From Aeromicrobium duanguangcaii (GTDB lineage Bacteria; Actinomycetota; Actinomycetes; Propionibacteriales; Nocardioidaceae), in NCBI RefSeq assembly GCF_024508295.1, contig NZ_CP101990.1:372001-436000 (forward strand): a stretch of 64,000 bases of DNA, read 5' to 3'. Below are positions 7,328-16,517 of the stretch, one piece after another (the stretch's first letter is position 1; every line of letters starts with the position of its first letter). The notes beneath the pieces were generated by a model. The model searched no databases, was not told the origin of the DNA, and saw only the letters and a program-made list of their open reading frames with translations. The position numbers and the translations under genes are program-made.

Positions 7328-8653
7328 GTGTCCGATCGCATCTACGTCCGCCGGTACGTCGACCCGCTGCGTCCTCCGTCCATGGGTGTTTTCCGCTCGG
7401 GATTCGGCCGGAACTCCGGCAACCTGATCTTCGCGGCGTCCGCCCAGCGGACGCTGACCGTCGACGGGGTGGACGTCGAGACCAACAACCTGAACACGCT
7501 GATGCGCAGCGTCGACCGCCTCAACGACGAGGGCCGTCACGTCGTCATCCCCCTCGCGAACGCCTTCCGGCCGGACTACCTGCCCCAGTTGACCGCACTG
7601 ACGCAGGCCATCGAGCGCCTCACCGTCCCGGTGACGATCCTGGGCGTCGGCGGTCAGTTCGCGCTCGACGGGACCGTCGAGACGACCGACGAGGTCGACG
7701 AGGCCGCCCGCCGGTTCATGCGCGCCATCTTGGCCCGCGGCCCGGCTCTCGGGGTCCGCGGAGAGCGCACCGCCGGCTACCTGAACTCGCTCGGCTTCTC
7801 GGAGGTCGACGTGATCGGCTGCCCGTCGATGTTCCTGCGCGGAGGCGACCTCAGCATCCGCGACACGGTCCCGACGTTCGGCAAGCAGACCAAGGTCAGC
7901 CTGAACCTCACGCCCAGCGTCCCCATCCCGGCCGGGTGGGTCAACGACGTCTTCAAGCGTCACCCCAGGACCGAGTACGTCGCGCAGGACCGCAGGGACC
8001 TCGACGCGATGCTGGGTGGTCCGGCGGTCAAGGCTGCGTCGCCGGAGTACCCGTCGTCAGTGCTCCACCGGGCGATCCGGGACAACCACACGGTCTTCCA
8101 CTGCCATGCGCCGACGTGGATCGACTCGATGGCCGACCGCGACTTCACGGTCGGACACCGCATCCACGGCAACATCACGTCGCTGCTGGCCGGGACGCCC
8201 GCCCACGTGATCGTGCACGACAGCCGCACGCGTGAGCTGTGCGAGTACTTCGAGATCCCGCACACGCACGTGTCGGCGCAGACGCGCGAGCACACGCCGC
8301 AGCGACTCTTCGAGTCCTCCGACTACAAGCCGCTGATCGCCAACCACCCCGAGCGGCTGGCCCGGTTCGCCGGCTTCCTGGAGCGTCACGGCCTGCGCCA
8401 CGTGCTGGACCTCCCGGCCGGCGAGGCTCCCTTCGACCGCGCCGTCGCGCAGGTCGAGGTCCGCCCCGGCCTCGTGATCCGGCCGCGCTCGAGCGAGCCC
8501 GAGATCCTGGACCTGCGGGCCTGGAACACCGCCCGCGCCGCGCATCGCGACATCGCCCGCGCGACGGCGCGCATCGAGGAGCTCGAAACCCGCCTGGCCG
8601 CCGCGGAGTCCCCGCGCGGAGGACTGCTGAGCCGGCTGCGCCGCACCCGCTGA
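7328..8653 (+). CDS. Polysaccharide pyruvyl transferase family protein
   Basis: A protein of about 441 residues of the polysaccharide pyruvyl transferase family, which moves pyruvate from phosphoenolpyruvate onto sugars as ketals. The N-terminal half has GFGRNSGNLIFAASAQ and the Rossmann-like stretches VPVTILGVGGQF and LGVRGERTAGYL. The C-terminal half holds FTVGHRIHGNITSLLAGTPA, the conserved His/Arg region near the family active site. The last ~40 residues look like a short coiled coil (ARATARIEELETRLAAAE). An in-frame TTG at 7301 is a possible alternative; GTG at 7328 is preferred by position, but neither has a strong ribosome-binding site. Two bases separate it from the acyltransferase, so both probably modify the same surface glycan. 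Confidence 0.82.
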   Translation: MSDRIYVRRYVDPLRPPSMGVFRSGFGRNSGNLIFAASAQRTLTVDGVDVETNNLNTLMRSVDRLNDEGRHVVIPLANAFRPDYLPQLTALTQAIERLTVPVTILGVGGQFALDGTVETTDEVDEAARRFMRAILARGPALGVRGERTAGYLNSLGFSEVDVIGCPSMFLRGGDLSIRDTVPTFGKQTKVSLNLTPSVPIPAGWVNDVFKRHPRTEYVAQDRRDLDAMLGGPAVKAASPEYPSSVLHRAIRDNHTVFHCHAPTWIDSMADRDFTVGHRIHGNITSLLAGTPAHVIVHDSRTRELCEYFEIPHTHVSAQTREHTPQRLFESSDYKPLIANHPERLARFAGFLERHGLRHVLDLPAGEAPFDRAVAQVEVRPGLVIRPRSSEPEILDLRAWNTARAAHRDIARATARIEELETRLAAAESPRGGLLSRLRRTR

Positions 8654-8655
8654 CG

Positions 8656-10701
8656 ATGCGTCCCGAGATCCAGGCCCTGCGGGCGATCGCCGTCCTGGCG
8701 GTCGTCGGCTTCCACCTGTGGCCGGGTCGCCTCAGCGGTGGCTACATCGGCGTCGACGTCTTCTTCGTCATCTCGGGCTTCCTCATCACGGGTCACCTGC
8801 TGCGCGAGGTCGACCGCGAGGACCGTGTCGACCTGGCGCAGTTCTGGGCGCGCCGCGCGCGTCGCCTGCTGCCCGCGGCCTACGTCGTGCTGCTGGTCAC
8901 GGCGATCGGCGTGCTGGTGTGGCTGCCGCCGGCGCAGTGGACGCAGAACTTCCGCGAGATCATCGGCTCGGCGCTCTACGTCGAGAACTGGGTCCTGGCG
9001 ATCGACTCGATCGACTACCTGGCGGCGGACGGGATCCCCTCGGCCGTCCAGCACTACTGGACGCTCTCGGTCGAGGAGCAGTTCTACCTGGTCTGGCCGC
9101 TGCTGGTCGTCGCCGCACTCGTCGTCGCGCGCCGCACCGGCCGCGCGCGGCACACGGTCGTGTTCGCCGTCCTGGCGACGGTGACGCTCGCGAGCTTCGT
9201 GTACTCGCTGTGGCTGACCTCGCGGCACCCGCAGCTGGCGTACTTCGCCACGCCCGCCCGAGCCTGGCAGTTCGGGGCCGGTGCGGTGCTCGCCCTCGTG
9301 GTGGCCGCCGACCGGATCCGGCTGCCGCGCCGCACCGCGATCGCGGCGTCGTGGCTGGGCTTCGGCGTCATCGCGGTGTGCGCGCTGGCCTACGACGAGC
9401 GGACCCCGTTCCCCGGGACCGCGGCCATCGCGCCGGTGCTGGCGACGATCCTCGTCATCGCGGCGGGTGCCCCGAGCGGCCGGCTGTCGCCGACGCCGCT
9501 GATGGCCTGGCGCCCCGTGCAGACGACCGGCGACCTGTCGTACTCGATGTACCTGTGGCACTGGCCGCCGCTGATCCTGCTGCCCGAGATCCTCGACCGC
9601 GAGCTGGGGTTCGGCCCGCGCGTGGGCATCCTCGTCGGCACCTTCGCGCTGGCGTGGCTGACCGTCCGCTACGTCGAGAACCCCGTCCGCTTCGGCACCC
9701 GGGGCGGCCTGCGCCGGCCTGCGGTGACGGGGCTGGCCTCGCTGGCCGCGGCGGCCGTCGTGGTGGCGGTGGCGACGTACGGCTGGCAGGCCGGCGACGC
9801 CGAGGAGCAGCGCGCCGAGGAGCTGACGCGCCGCGTCAACGCCGACATGCCCGAGTGCTTCGGGGCGGCCTCGATGCCGCCCGCGGGGGAGTGCGACAAC
9901 CCCGAGCTGGCCACGCTGCGCGTCCCGGCCGGTCCCGACGTGGGGCGCGACTATGCCGGGCACCGCGAGTGCTGGGTCGTGAACGACGAGACCGAGCTCA
10001 AGTCGTGTGAGTTCGGCGACGCCACGGGCGTCCCGCACGTCGTCCTGCTCGGTGACTCCCACGCCCGCGCGATGCTGCCGGCGTTCCTGCGCCTGGCCGA
10101 GATCGGCGAGCTCACCCTCACCACCCAGCTCAAGGGCGGCTGCGCGTGGTCGACCGACCTACCCGGTCGCACCGCCGTGCCCGAGGTTCTGCAGACCTGC
10201 CCGGCCTGGCGCGAGAACGTCGAGGACTGGATCCGCGAGAACCGAGACGACATCGACCTCATCGTCACCACCGGTTACTCGCGCAACCTCGCCGGCTCGC
10301 CGAAGGAACGCGCCAGAGGTCTGTCCGAGGCGTGGAAAACCGCGACGTCGCTGGGGATTCCGGTCGCCGCCGTGGTCGACAATCCCGACCACGAGTCGCC
10401 TCCGGCGACGTGCCTGAACCGGGTCGACCGCTGGGACGAGAACACCTGCGCGGTGCGCCGCGAGGCCGCGTTCCCGTACGGCGACGCCTTCGGTGACGCG
10501 GCCCGGATGACCGAGGGCGCCGAGCGCATCGACATGACGGACTTCTACTGCCTGCGCGACGTCTGCCCCTCGATGATCGGCGGCGTGAACGTCTATCGCG
10601 ATGGTCATCATTTCACTGCGACGTTCACTCGATCGCTCGCTCCGTTCCTGTGGAACCGCATCACGGAGCGGGTCGGGACCCTCGTCAGTGACGACGCGTG
10701 A
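8656..10701 (+). CDS. Acyltransferase 3 with C-terminal SGNH domain (OafA/OafB type)
   Basis: A 681-residue integral membrane O-acyltransferase. The N-terminal ~380 residues form the acyltransferase-3 domain with about ten helices: the start RPEIQALRAIAVLAVVGFHL with the catalytic His, the GVDVFFVISGFLITG signature, and HYWTLSVEEQFYLVWPL. A periplasmic SGNH domain follows, with LLGDSHARAMLPAF as block I (nucleophile Ser) and DGHHFTATF as the Asp/His block. Fused AT3-SGNH proteins acetylate O-antigen-like or cell-wall polysaccharides. The ATG at 8656 is preferred; upstream extension would only overlap the pyruvyltransferase. Substrate probably the same glycan as that of the preceding enzyme. 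Confidence 0.9.
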   Translation: MRPEIQALRAIAVLAVVGFHLWPGRLSGGYIGVDVFFVISGFLITGHLLREVDREDRVDLAQFWARRARRLLPAAYVVLLVTAIGVLVWLPPAQWTQNFREIIGSALYVENWVLAIDSIDYLAADGIPSAVQHYWTLSVEEQFYLVWPLLVVAALVVARRTGRARHTVVFAVLATVTLASFVYSLWLTSRHPQLAYFATPARAWQFGAGAVLALVVAADRIRLPRRTAIAASWLGFGVIAVCALAYDERTPFPGTAAIAPVLATILVIAAGAPSGRLSPTPLMAWRPVQTTGDLSYSMYLWHWPPLILLPEILDRELGFGPRVGILVGTFALAWLTVRYVENPVRFGTRGGLRRPAVTGLASLAAAAVVVAVATYGWQAGDAEEQRAEELTRRVNADMPECFGAASMPPAGECDNPELATLRVPAGPDVGRDYAGHRECWVVNDETELKSCEFGDATGVPHVVLLGDSHARAMLPAFLRLAEIGELTLTTQLKGGCAWSTDLPGRTAVPEVLQTCPAWRENVEDWIRENRDDIDLIVTTGYSRNLAGSPKERARGLSEAWKTATSLGIPVAAVVDNPDHESPPATCLNRVDRWDENTCAVRREAAFPYGDAFGDAARMTEGAERIDMTDFYCLRDVCPSMIGGVNVYRDGHHFTATFTRSLAPFLWNRITERVGTLVSDDA

Positions 10702-10726
10702 ACGAGGGCTGCCGCCGCTCTCGATT

Positions 10727-10755
10727 TTGTGAAAGGGTTCCCAAACTCCTAGACT
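10727..10755 (+). promoter_or_regulatory. rex-hem promoter with overlapping Rex operator
   Basis: TTGTGAA-AGGG-TTCCCAA (10727-10744) matches the actinobacterial Rex operator TTGTGAAnnnnTTCACAA with one mismatch. Its first six bases (TTGTGA) can serve as -35, with TAGACT (10750-10755) as -10 at 17-base spacing. Rex bound here would block RNA polymerase, giving autoregulation of rex and co-control of hemA onward. Confidence 0.75.
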
Positions 10756-10806
10756 GACGGCGCGTCACGGCCCAAAATTCCCGTCATTCCGCGGCGCAGG
10801 AGCACC

Positions 10807-11481
10807 GTGACCATTCTTCGCAGCCCCGCTGGGATCCCCGACGCCACCGTCGCCCGGCTCCCGCTGTATCTGCGTGCCCTCGACGAGCTCGCCGCGTCCG
10901 GAACGGACGTGTGCTCGTCCGAGCACCTCGCCACCGCAGCCGGCGTCAACTCCGCGATCGTCCGCAAGGACCTGTCGCACCTGGGCTCCTACGGCACCCG
11001 CGGCGTCGGCTACGACGTCCGCTTCCTGGCCGGTCACATCGCCACCGTCGTCGGGCAGACGCAGCCCTGGCCCGTCGTCATCGTCGGCGCCGGTCACCTC
11101 GGCTCCGCGCTCGCCGCCTACCAGGGCTTCGGGGCCCGTGGCGTCAAGGTCGCCGCGGTCGTCGACGCCGATCCCGCCCTCGTCGGCACCGTCGTCGGTG
11201 GCCACGAGGTCCGTGCGATCGACGCGCTGGCCGACGTCATCGCGGTCGGCGAGGTCTCGCTGGCGATCATCGCGACGCCGCCCGCCGCCGCCCAGAGCGT
11301 GGCCGACGCGCTCGTCGCCGCGGGCATCACGAGCATCCTGAACTTCGCGCCCACCGCCCTGCGGGTGCCGGCCGAGGTCGACCTGCGCCAGGTCGACGTC
11401 GCCGCCGAGCTGCAGATCCTGGGCTACCACGCGCATCACCGCCGTCAGGCGGAGCCGGCCGAGGAGGCGGTGCTTTCATGA
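10807..11481 (+). CDS. rex: Redox-sensing transcriptional repressor Rex
   Basis: A 224-residue Rex repressor. The N-terminal winged helix (about 1-80) includes the recognition segment TAAGVNSAIVRKDLSHLGSYG. The Rossmann domain begins at VVIVGAGHLGSALA and binds NADH or NAD+; a C-terminal swapped helix dimerises the protein. Rex represses respiratory genes when NADH/NAD+ is low and releases DNA when NADH rises. The GTG start at 10807 follows GCAGGAGC. A Rex-like box overlaps its own promoter and a near-perfect one lies upstream of nuoA. The rex-hemA-hemC-hemD order is known from Streptomyces. Confidence 0.95.
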   Translation: MTILRSPAGIPDATVARLPLYLRALDELAASGTDVCSSEHLATAAGVNSAIVRKDLSHLGSYGTRGVGYDVRFLAGHIATVVGQTQPWPVVIVGAGHLGSALAAYQGFGARGVKVAAVVDADPALVGTVVGGHEVRAIDALADVIAVGEVSLAIIATPPAAAQSVADALVAAGITSILNFAPTALRVPAEVDLRQVDVAAELQILGYHAHHRRQAEPAEEAVLS

Positions 11482-11561
11482 GCGAGCTTCAGCGAGTGAA
11501 CCGACGGCACCTCATGGCGTCGCCGTCGTACCGTTGCGTCCCCACGGGGGTGGCGGCATGA
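11478..11561 (+). CDS. Possible 27-residue coupled ORF between rex and hemA
   Basis: A very short frame exactly bridges the rex-hemA gap. Its ATG overlaps the rex stop (ATGA at 11478) and its TGA overlaps the hemA ATG (ATGA at 11558). The product begins MSELQRVNRRHLMASP and contains one Cys. It may serve only to carry ribosomes from rex to hemA, may be a leader peptide, or may be chance. hemA also has its own GGGGGTGG ribosome-binding site. No family recognised. Confidence 0.3.
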   Translation: MSELQRVNRRHLMASPSYRCVPTGVAA

Positions 11562-12856
11562 GTGTTCTCGTCGTCGGTCTGTCCCACAAGTCCGCGCCCG
11601 TGGACCTGCTCGAGCAGGTCTCCCTCGACACCGATGCGACGGTCAAGCTGTCGCACCAGGCTCTCGAGATCCCGGCCATCACCGAGGCTGCCGTCATCTC
11701 CACCTGCAACCGGGTCGAGGTGTACGTCGAGGCCGAGCGCTTCCACGGCTCCGTCGAGGACGTCGCGCAGCTGCTGGCCGACCAGTCCGGCCTGCACCGC
11801 GACGCGCTGCTGCCGCACATCTACGTCCACTACGACCAGGCCGCCGTGGCGCACCTGTTCCGCGTGGCCGCCGGCCTGGACTCGATGATCCTGGGCGAGA
11901 CGCAGATCCTCGGGCAGGTCCGCGAGGCCCTGCACCGGGCCCAGGCCGAGTCCACGATGAGCGCCGGACTCAACGCGCTGTTCCAGCAGGCCCTGCGGAT
12001 CGGCAAGCGCGGTCACGCCGAGACCGGCATCGACCGCCTCGCGCCCTCGATCGTCACCGCAGCCCTGGCCGCCGCATCCGACGCGGTGTCCGCGCCGCAG
12101 GCCCGGTTCCTGATCGCCGGCGCTGGCACGATGAGCCGCCTGGCGGTGCGCACGTTGATCGAGTCCGGCGTCGAGCCGTCCCGGATCTGGATCGCGAACC
12201 GCACGTTCCAGCGTGCCGTCGAGCTCGTGGCCAGCCACGGCGTCAGCGCCGTGCGCTGGGACTCGCTCGACGTCGAGCTGTCCGCCGCCGACGTGCTCAT
12301 CACGTGCACCGGCGCCACCGGATTCGTCTTCGACCGTGAGCGGATCGCCCGGGCCACCCCGGACGGCCGCGACCTCACCGTCATCGACCTGGCCCTGCCC
12401 CGCGACGTCGCCCCCGACGTGCGCGCTCTCGACAACGTCTCGGTCATCGACATTGAGGTGCTCGCCGAGCGTGCCGCCGCCGACTCGGTCGCCGAGGACG
12501 TCGAGCAGGTCCGCCGCATCGTCCAGTCCGAGGTCGACGCCTTCCTCGCCGGTCGCCAGCAGGCCAAGGTCACCCCGACCGTCGTCGCGCTGCGCACCAT
12601 GGCCACCGAGGTCGTCAGCTCCGAGACCGCCCGCCTGCAGTCGCGCCTCAGCGGACTCGACGAGGCGCAGCTCGACGAGGTCCGGCGCGCCATGCGCCGG
12701 GTCGCCGAGAAGCTCATCCACCAGCCCACCGTCCGCGTCAAGGAGCTCGTCGAGGGCCCCGAGAACCTCACGTACGCCGATGCCCTGGCGCACCTGTTCC
12801 GGCTGGACCCGGCCGCGGTCAACGCGGTCACCGACCCGGGAGGTGACGCCTCATGA
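11558..12856 (+). CDS. hemA: Glutamyl-tRNA reductase
   Basis: A 432-residue enzyme for the first committed step of C5-pathway tetrapyrrole synthesis: NADPH reduction of glutamyl-tRNA to glutamate-1-semialdehyde. The catalytic Cys50 lies in [12 protein letters not shown], and the signature [18 protein letters not shown] follows. The NADPH-binding Rossmann core ([20 protein letters not shown], about 185-205) is intact, as is the C-terminal dimerisation helix region. An upstream in-frame TTG at 11534 is possible, but ATG at 11558 has GGGGGTGG at correct spacing. Second full gene of the probable Rex-controlled rex-hemA-hemC-hemD operon; overlaps hemC by ATGA. Confidence 0.97.
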   Translation: MSVLVVGLSHKSAPVDLLEQVSLDTDATVKLSHQALEIPAITEAAVISTCNRVEVYVEAERFHGSVEDVAQLLADQSGLHRDALLPHIYVHYDQAAVAHLFRVAAGLDSMILGETQILGQVREALHRAQAESTMSAGLNALFQQALRIGKRGHAETGIDRLAPSIVTAALAAASDAVSAPQARFLIAGAGTMSRLAVRTLIESGVEPSRIWIANRTFQRAVELVASHGVSAVRWDSLDVELSAADVLITCTGATGFVFDRERIARATPDGRDLTVIDLALPRDVAPDVRALDNVSVIDIEVLAERAAADSVAEDVEQVRRIVQSEVDAFLAGRQQAKVTPTVVALRTMATEVVSSETARLQSRLSGLDEAQLDEVRRAMRRVAEKLIHQPTVRVKELVEGPENLTYADALAHLFRLDPAAVNAVTDPGGDAS

Positions 12857-13776
12857 TCCGTCTGGGAACCCGTGGCAGCCTGTTGGCCACCACGCAGTCC
12901 GGCTGGATCGCCGACCGGTTGCGCGAGGCGCACGGCGTCGAGGTCGAGCTCGTCGAGATCTCGACCCTGGGCGACCGCTCCAGCGCGCCGTTGGAGCAGA
13001 TCGGCGGCACCGGCGTCTTCGTCGCGGCAGTCCGTGAGGCCCTGCTCGAGGGACGCGTCGACCTGGCCGTCCACTCGCTCAAGGACCTGCCCACCGCGCC
13101 GGCCGAGGGACTCACGCTGGCGGCCGTGCCCCAGCGCGAGGATCCCCGCGACGTCCTGATCGCGCGCGACGGGCTCACGCTCGGCGAGCTGCCCCGCGGC
13201 GCCCGCGTCGGCACCGGCAGCCCGCGCCGGATCAGCCAGCTCAACGCCCTGGGACTCGGGATCGAGACCGCGCCGCTGCGCGGCAACGTCGACACCCGGA
13301 TCGGCAAGGTCACCAGCGGTGATCTCGACGCCATCGTGCTGGCTCGCGCCGGTCTGCTGCGGCTGGGCCGCGCCGACGAGGCGACCGAGATCCTCGACCC
13401 GATCCAGATGCTGCCCGCTCCCGGCCAGGGAGCCCTCGCCTGTGAGTGCCGCGCCGATGATGACGCGACCACTGCACTGCTCGCCGTGCTCGACGACCCG
13501 GACACCCGGGCCGCCGTCACGGCTGAGCGCACCCTCCTCGCCACCCTCGAGGCTGGGTGCACCGCGCCCGTCGGAGCCCTCGCCGACGTCGTCTGGGGGG
13601 ACGACGGAGATGAACTCTGGCTGCGCGCCGTCGTCGGAGATCCCTCCGGCGCACCTGTCATCCGACGATCCGCCGTCGGTGCTCCTGCAGAGGCGGCCGC
13701 CCTCGGGCGTCGCCTGGCCCAGGAGATGTTGGCCGACGGCGCTGATCAACTCATGGGATCGGCGACCACCGCATGA
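12853..13776 (+). CDS. hemC: Porphobilinogen deaminase (hydroxymethylbilane synthase)
   Basis: A 307-residue cytosolic enzyme that polymerises four porphobilinogens to hydroxymethylbilane. The N-terminus [20 protein letters not shown] and [14 protein letters not shown] are family signatures; [19 protein letters not shown] forms the substrate cleft. The dipyrromethane cofactor attaches to a Cys in [13 protein letters not shown] (about residue 236). Normal length. Starts within the hemA stop (ATGA) and overlaps hemD the same way, so the three are translationally coupled. Confidence 0.97.
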   Translation: MIRLGTRGSLLATTQSGWIADRLREAHGVEVELVEISTLGDRSSAPLEQIGGTGVFVAAVREALLEGRVDLAVHSLKDLPTAPAEGLTLAAVPQREDPRDVLIARDGLTLGELPRGARVGTGSPRRISQLNALGLGIETAPLRGNVDTRIGKVTSGDLDAIVLARAGLLRLGRADEATEILDPIQMLPAPGQGALACECRADDDATTALLAVLDDPDTRAAVTAERTLLATLEAGCTAPVGALADVVWGDDGDELWLRAVVGDPSGAPVIRRSAVGAPAEAAALGRRLAQEMLADGADQLMGSATTA

Positions 13777-15449
13777 CCTCCCACTCGCACGAGACTCCGC
13801 CACTGATGAAAGCAAGGAAGAGCGTGTCAACCACCTCCGCGATGCCCACGTCCCCCTCGACTCCCGCGACGACCACCCGGCCCTCCGCCGGGCGGGTCAG
13901 CTTCGTCGGGGCGGGCCCCGGCGACGCCAGCCTCTTGACCGTCCGAGCCGTCGAATTGTTGGCCGAGGCCGATGTCGTGATCATCGAAGCGCCTGAACAG
14001 CAGGCGCTCGTCACGACCGACGCCGAGATCGTCGACGGCGGCACCAACGCCGCCGGCGAGCTCCTGAACCACACCGCCCGCGGCAAGCTCGTCGTCAAGC
14101 ACGCCAAGACCGGCGCGCACGTCGTGCGCCTCATGGTCGGCGACCCGTTCACGTACGCGACCGGACCCGAGGAGGCGATGGCCTGCGCCAAGGCGGGCAT
14201 CTCCTTCGAGGTCGTCCCGGGCGTCTCGTCGGTCTCGGCGGTCCCGGCCTACGCCGGCGTGCCGCTGACCGACAAGCAGCACCGTGAGTTCAAGGTCGTC
14301 AGCGTCGGCGACGCGAACATCGACTGGAGCGAGGCCGCGCGTCACGAGACGCTCGTCCTGCTCTCGGCCGTGAACCGCATCGGCGAGGTCGCCGCCGGCC
14401 TGGTCGAGGCCGGCCGCTCGCCCGAGACGCCCGTCGCCATGACCCGCCTGGGCACGACGACCCGTCAGGAGACCGTCGTCTCCACGCTGGCGAACATCGC
14501 CACCGACGCCGCCAAGTCGCAGATGGCGCCGCCGGCGATCATCGTCGTCGGCGAGATCGTCGCGCAGCGCGAGGCGCTGTCGTGGTTCGAGACCAAGCCG
14601 CTGTACGGCTGGCGCGTGCTGGTGCCCCGCACCAAGGAGCAGTCGCAGAGCCTCGCCGCGCGCCTGCGCATGTACGGCGCCGTGTCCGAGGAGGTCCCGA
14701 CCATCTCGGTCGAGCCGCCGCGCAACCCCCAGCAGATGGACAAGGCCGTCCGCGGCCTCGTCGAGGGTCGCTACGAGTGGGTCGCCTTCACCAGCGTCAA
14801 CGCCGTCAAGGCCGTCCGCGAGAAGTTCGAGGAGTACGGCCTCGACGCCCGTGCCTTCAGCGGCCTGAAGATCGCCGCCGTCGGCGAGAAGACCGCTCAA
14901 GCCATCGAGACCTGGGGAATCCGTCCCGACCTCGTGCCGTCGGGCGAGCAGTCCGGTCGCGGCCTGCTCGAGGACTGGCCGCCGTTCGACGAGCTGCTCG
15001 ACCCGATCAACCGGGTCTTCCTGCCGCGCGCCGACATCGCCACCGAGACCCTCGCGGCCGGCCTGGTCGAGCTGGGCTGGGAGGTCGACGACGTCACCGC
15101 CTACCGCACCGTCCGGGCCTCGCCTCCGCCGGCGCCGACCCGTGAGGCGATCAAGTCGGGCAAGTTCGACGCCGTGCTGTTCACGTCGAGCTCGACCGTG
15201 CGCAACCTCGTCGGCATCGCCGGCAAGCCGCACGCGACGACGATCATCGCCTGCATCGGCCCGGCCACGGCCAAGACGGCCGAGGAGCACGGCCTGCGGG
15301 TCGACGTCCTGGCCGAGCAGCCGTCCGCCGAGGAGCTGGCCGACGCCCTCGCCCAGTTCGGCGAGCAGCGTCGCGTGCAGTTCCTCGAGGCCGGCGAGCC
15401 CGTCCTGCGCCCGTCGCAGAAGAAGCCGTCCTCGCGCCGCAAGGCCTGA
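13773..15449 (+). CDS. hemD: Fused uroporphyrinogen-III methyltransferase-like / uroporphyrinogen-III synthase
   Basis: A 558-residue two-domain protein. After a disordered Ser/Thr-rich N-terminus (about 1-40), a tetrapyrrole methylase domain runs from [20 protein letters not shown] to about residue 255, with [12 protein letters not shown] and a [18 protein letters not shown] block. The C-terminal part (about 270-540, from [21 protein letters not shown]) is uroporphyrinogen-III synthase, which cyclises hydroxymethylbilane. CobA-HemD fusions are usual in actinobacteria. The GDPF motif departs from the canonical GDPFVFGRGGEE of active SUMT enzymes, so methyltransferase activity is less certain than synthase activity. 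ATG at 13773 overlaps hemC. Confidence 0.93.
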   Translation: MTSHSHETPPLMKARKSVSTTSAMPTSPSTPATTTRPSAGRVSFVGAGPGDASLLTVRAVELLAEADVVIIEAPEQQALVTTDAEIVDGGTNAAGELLNHTARGKLVVKHAKTGAHVVRLMVGDPFTYATGPEEAMACAKAGISFEVVPGVSSVSAVPAYAGVPLTDKQHREFKVVSVGDANIDWSEAARHETLVLLSAVNRIGEVAAGLVEAGRSPETPVAMTRLGTTTRQETVVSTLANIATDAAKSQMAPPAIIVVGEIVAQREALSWFETKPLYGWRVLVPRTKEQSQSLAARLRMYGAVSEEVPTISVEPPRNPQQMDKAVRGLVEGRYEWVAFTSVNAVKAVREKFEEYGLDARAFSGLKIAAVGEKTAQAIETWGIRPDLVPSGEQSGRGLLEDWPPFDELLDPINRVFLPRADIATETLAAGLVELGWEVDDVTAYRTVRASPPPAPTREAIKSGKFDAVLFTSSSTVRNLVGIAGKPHATTIIACIGPATAKTAEEHGLRVDVLAEQPSAEELADALAQFGEQRRVQFLEAGEPVLRPSQKKPSSRRKA

Positions 15450-15472
15450 GGCCCGTCAGTCGGGTCGGTCTG

Positions 15473-15513
15473 CCCGGTCACGTGGATTCCCCACGCGACC
15501 GGGCGGAGCCCGG
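15473..15513 (+). promoter_or_regulatory. Two overlapping, mutually exclusive hairpins before hemB
   Basis: Hairpin 1 pairs CCCGGTC (15473-15479) plus CGTGG (15481-15485) with CCACG (15491-15495) plus GACCGGG (15497-15503), with one A-C mismatch. Hairpin 2 is CCGGGC-gga-GCCCGG (15499-15513) and uses five of the same bases, so only one can form fully at a time. The hemB ribosome-binding site GGAGG follows at 15521. Attenuation or RNA stability control is possible; no ligand is implied. Confidence 0.4.
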
Positions 15514-15529
15514 CCCCGAAGGAGGCAGC

Positions 15530-16498
15530 ATGATCGAACGTCCTCGCCGGCTGCGGTCGTCCGCGGCCATGCGCCGGCTCGTCCGCGAGACGCGGCTGGC
15601 GCCCTCGCAGCTGGTCCTGCCGATGTTCGTGGCCGAGGGCGCGTCCGAGCCCCGGCCGATCACGAGCATGCCGGGCGTCGTGCAGCACTCGCGCGAGTCC
15701 GCCAAGAAGGCGTACGCCGAGGCCGTCGAGCTCGGGCTCGGTGGAGTCATGCTGTTCGGCGTCCCCGAGAGCAAGGACGCCCAGGGCTCCGGCGCCTGCG
15801 ATCCTGCCGGGATCCTCAACGTCGCGATCGCCGACGCCCGCGCCGAGGTCGGCGACGACCTGCTGGTGATGAGCGATCTGTGCCTCGACGAGTTCACCGA
15901 CCACGGCCACTGCGGCGTGCTGGACGACCAGGGCCGGGTCGACAACGACGCGACCCTGCAGATCTACGGCCAGATGGCGGTAGCGCAGGCCGCGGCCGGG
16001 GCCCATGTCGTCGCGCCCAGCGGGATGATGGACGGCCAGGTCGCCGTCATCCGTGCCGCGCTCGACGAGGTGGGTCACCTCGACACCGTCGTGCTCGCCT
16101 ACGCCGCCAAGTACGCCTCGGCGTTCTACGGCCCCTTCCGCGAGGCCGTCGACTCGTCCCTGCAGGGCGACCGGCGGACCTACCAGCAGGATCCGGCCAA
16201 CCGCCGTGAGGCGCTGCGCGAGACCCTCCTCGACGTCGAGCAGGGCGCCGACATCGTGATGGTCAAGCCGGCGATGTCGTACCTCGACGTCCTGGCCGAC
16301 GTGCGCGCCGCCGTCGACCTGCCCGTCGCCGCCTACCAGGTGTCCGGCGAGTACGCGATGATCGAGGCCGCCGCGGCCCAGGGCTGGATCGATCGCGACC
16401 GCGCCATCGACGAGTCGCTGGTGTCCATCCGCCGGGCGGGCGCCGACATCGTCCTGACCTACTGGGCGGCCGAGGTCGCTCGCCGCCTGACCCGCTGA
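15530..16498 (+). CDS. hemB: Delta-aminolevulinic acid dehydratase (porphobilinogen synthase)
   Basis: A 322-residue cytosolic enzyme condensing two aminolevulinates to porphobilinogen. It has [10 protein letters not shown] near the N-terminus, the metal-site region [16 protein letters not shown], the first Schiff-base Lys region [17 protein letters not shown] and the second in [14 protein letters not shown]. Length is normal. ATG at 15530 is chosen because GGAGG lies five bases upstream; the frame is open further 5' but without a comparable site. It stands 80 bases downstream of hemD behind a structured leader, so it may be partly independent of the rex-hemACD message. Confidence 0.96.
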   Translation: MIERPRRLRSSAAMRRLVRETRLAPSQLVLPMFVAEGASEPRPITSMPGVVQHSRESAKKAYAEAVELGLGGVMLFGVPESKDAQGSGACDPAGILNVAIADARAEVGDDLLVMSDLCLDEFTDHGHCGVLDDQGRVDNDATLQIYGQMAVAQAAAGAHVVAPSGMMDGQVAVIRAALDEVGHLDTVVLAYAAKYASAFYGPFREAVDSSLQGDRRTYQQDPANRREALRETLLDVEQGADIVMVKPAMSYLDVLADVRAAVDLPVAAYQVSGEYAMIEAAAAQGWIDRDRAIDESLVSIRRAGADIVLTYWAAEVARRLTR

Positions 16499-16517
16499 GC
16501 GCACCCAAGGAGCACAC

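Noticed and set aside
13827-15290. Long minus-strand frame opposite the cobA-hemD fusion
   Set aside because: No recognisable domain, and the sense strand is a clear haem gene with coupled neighbours.
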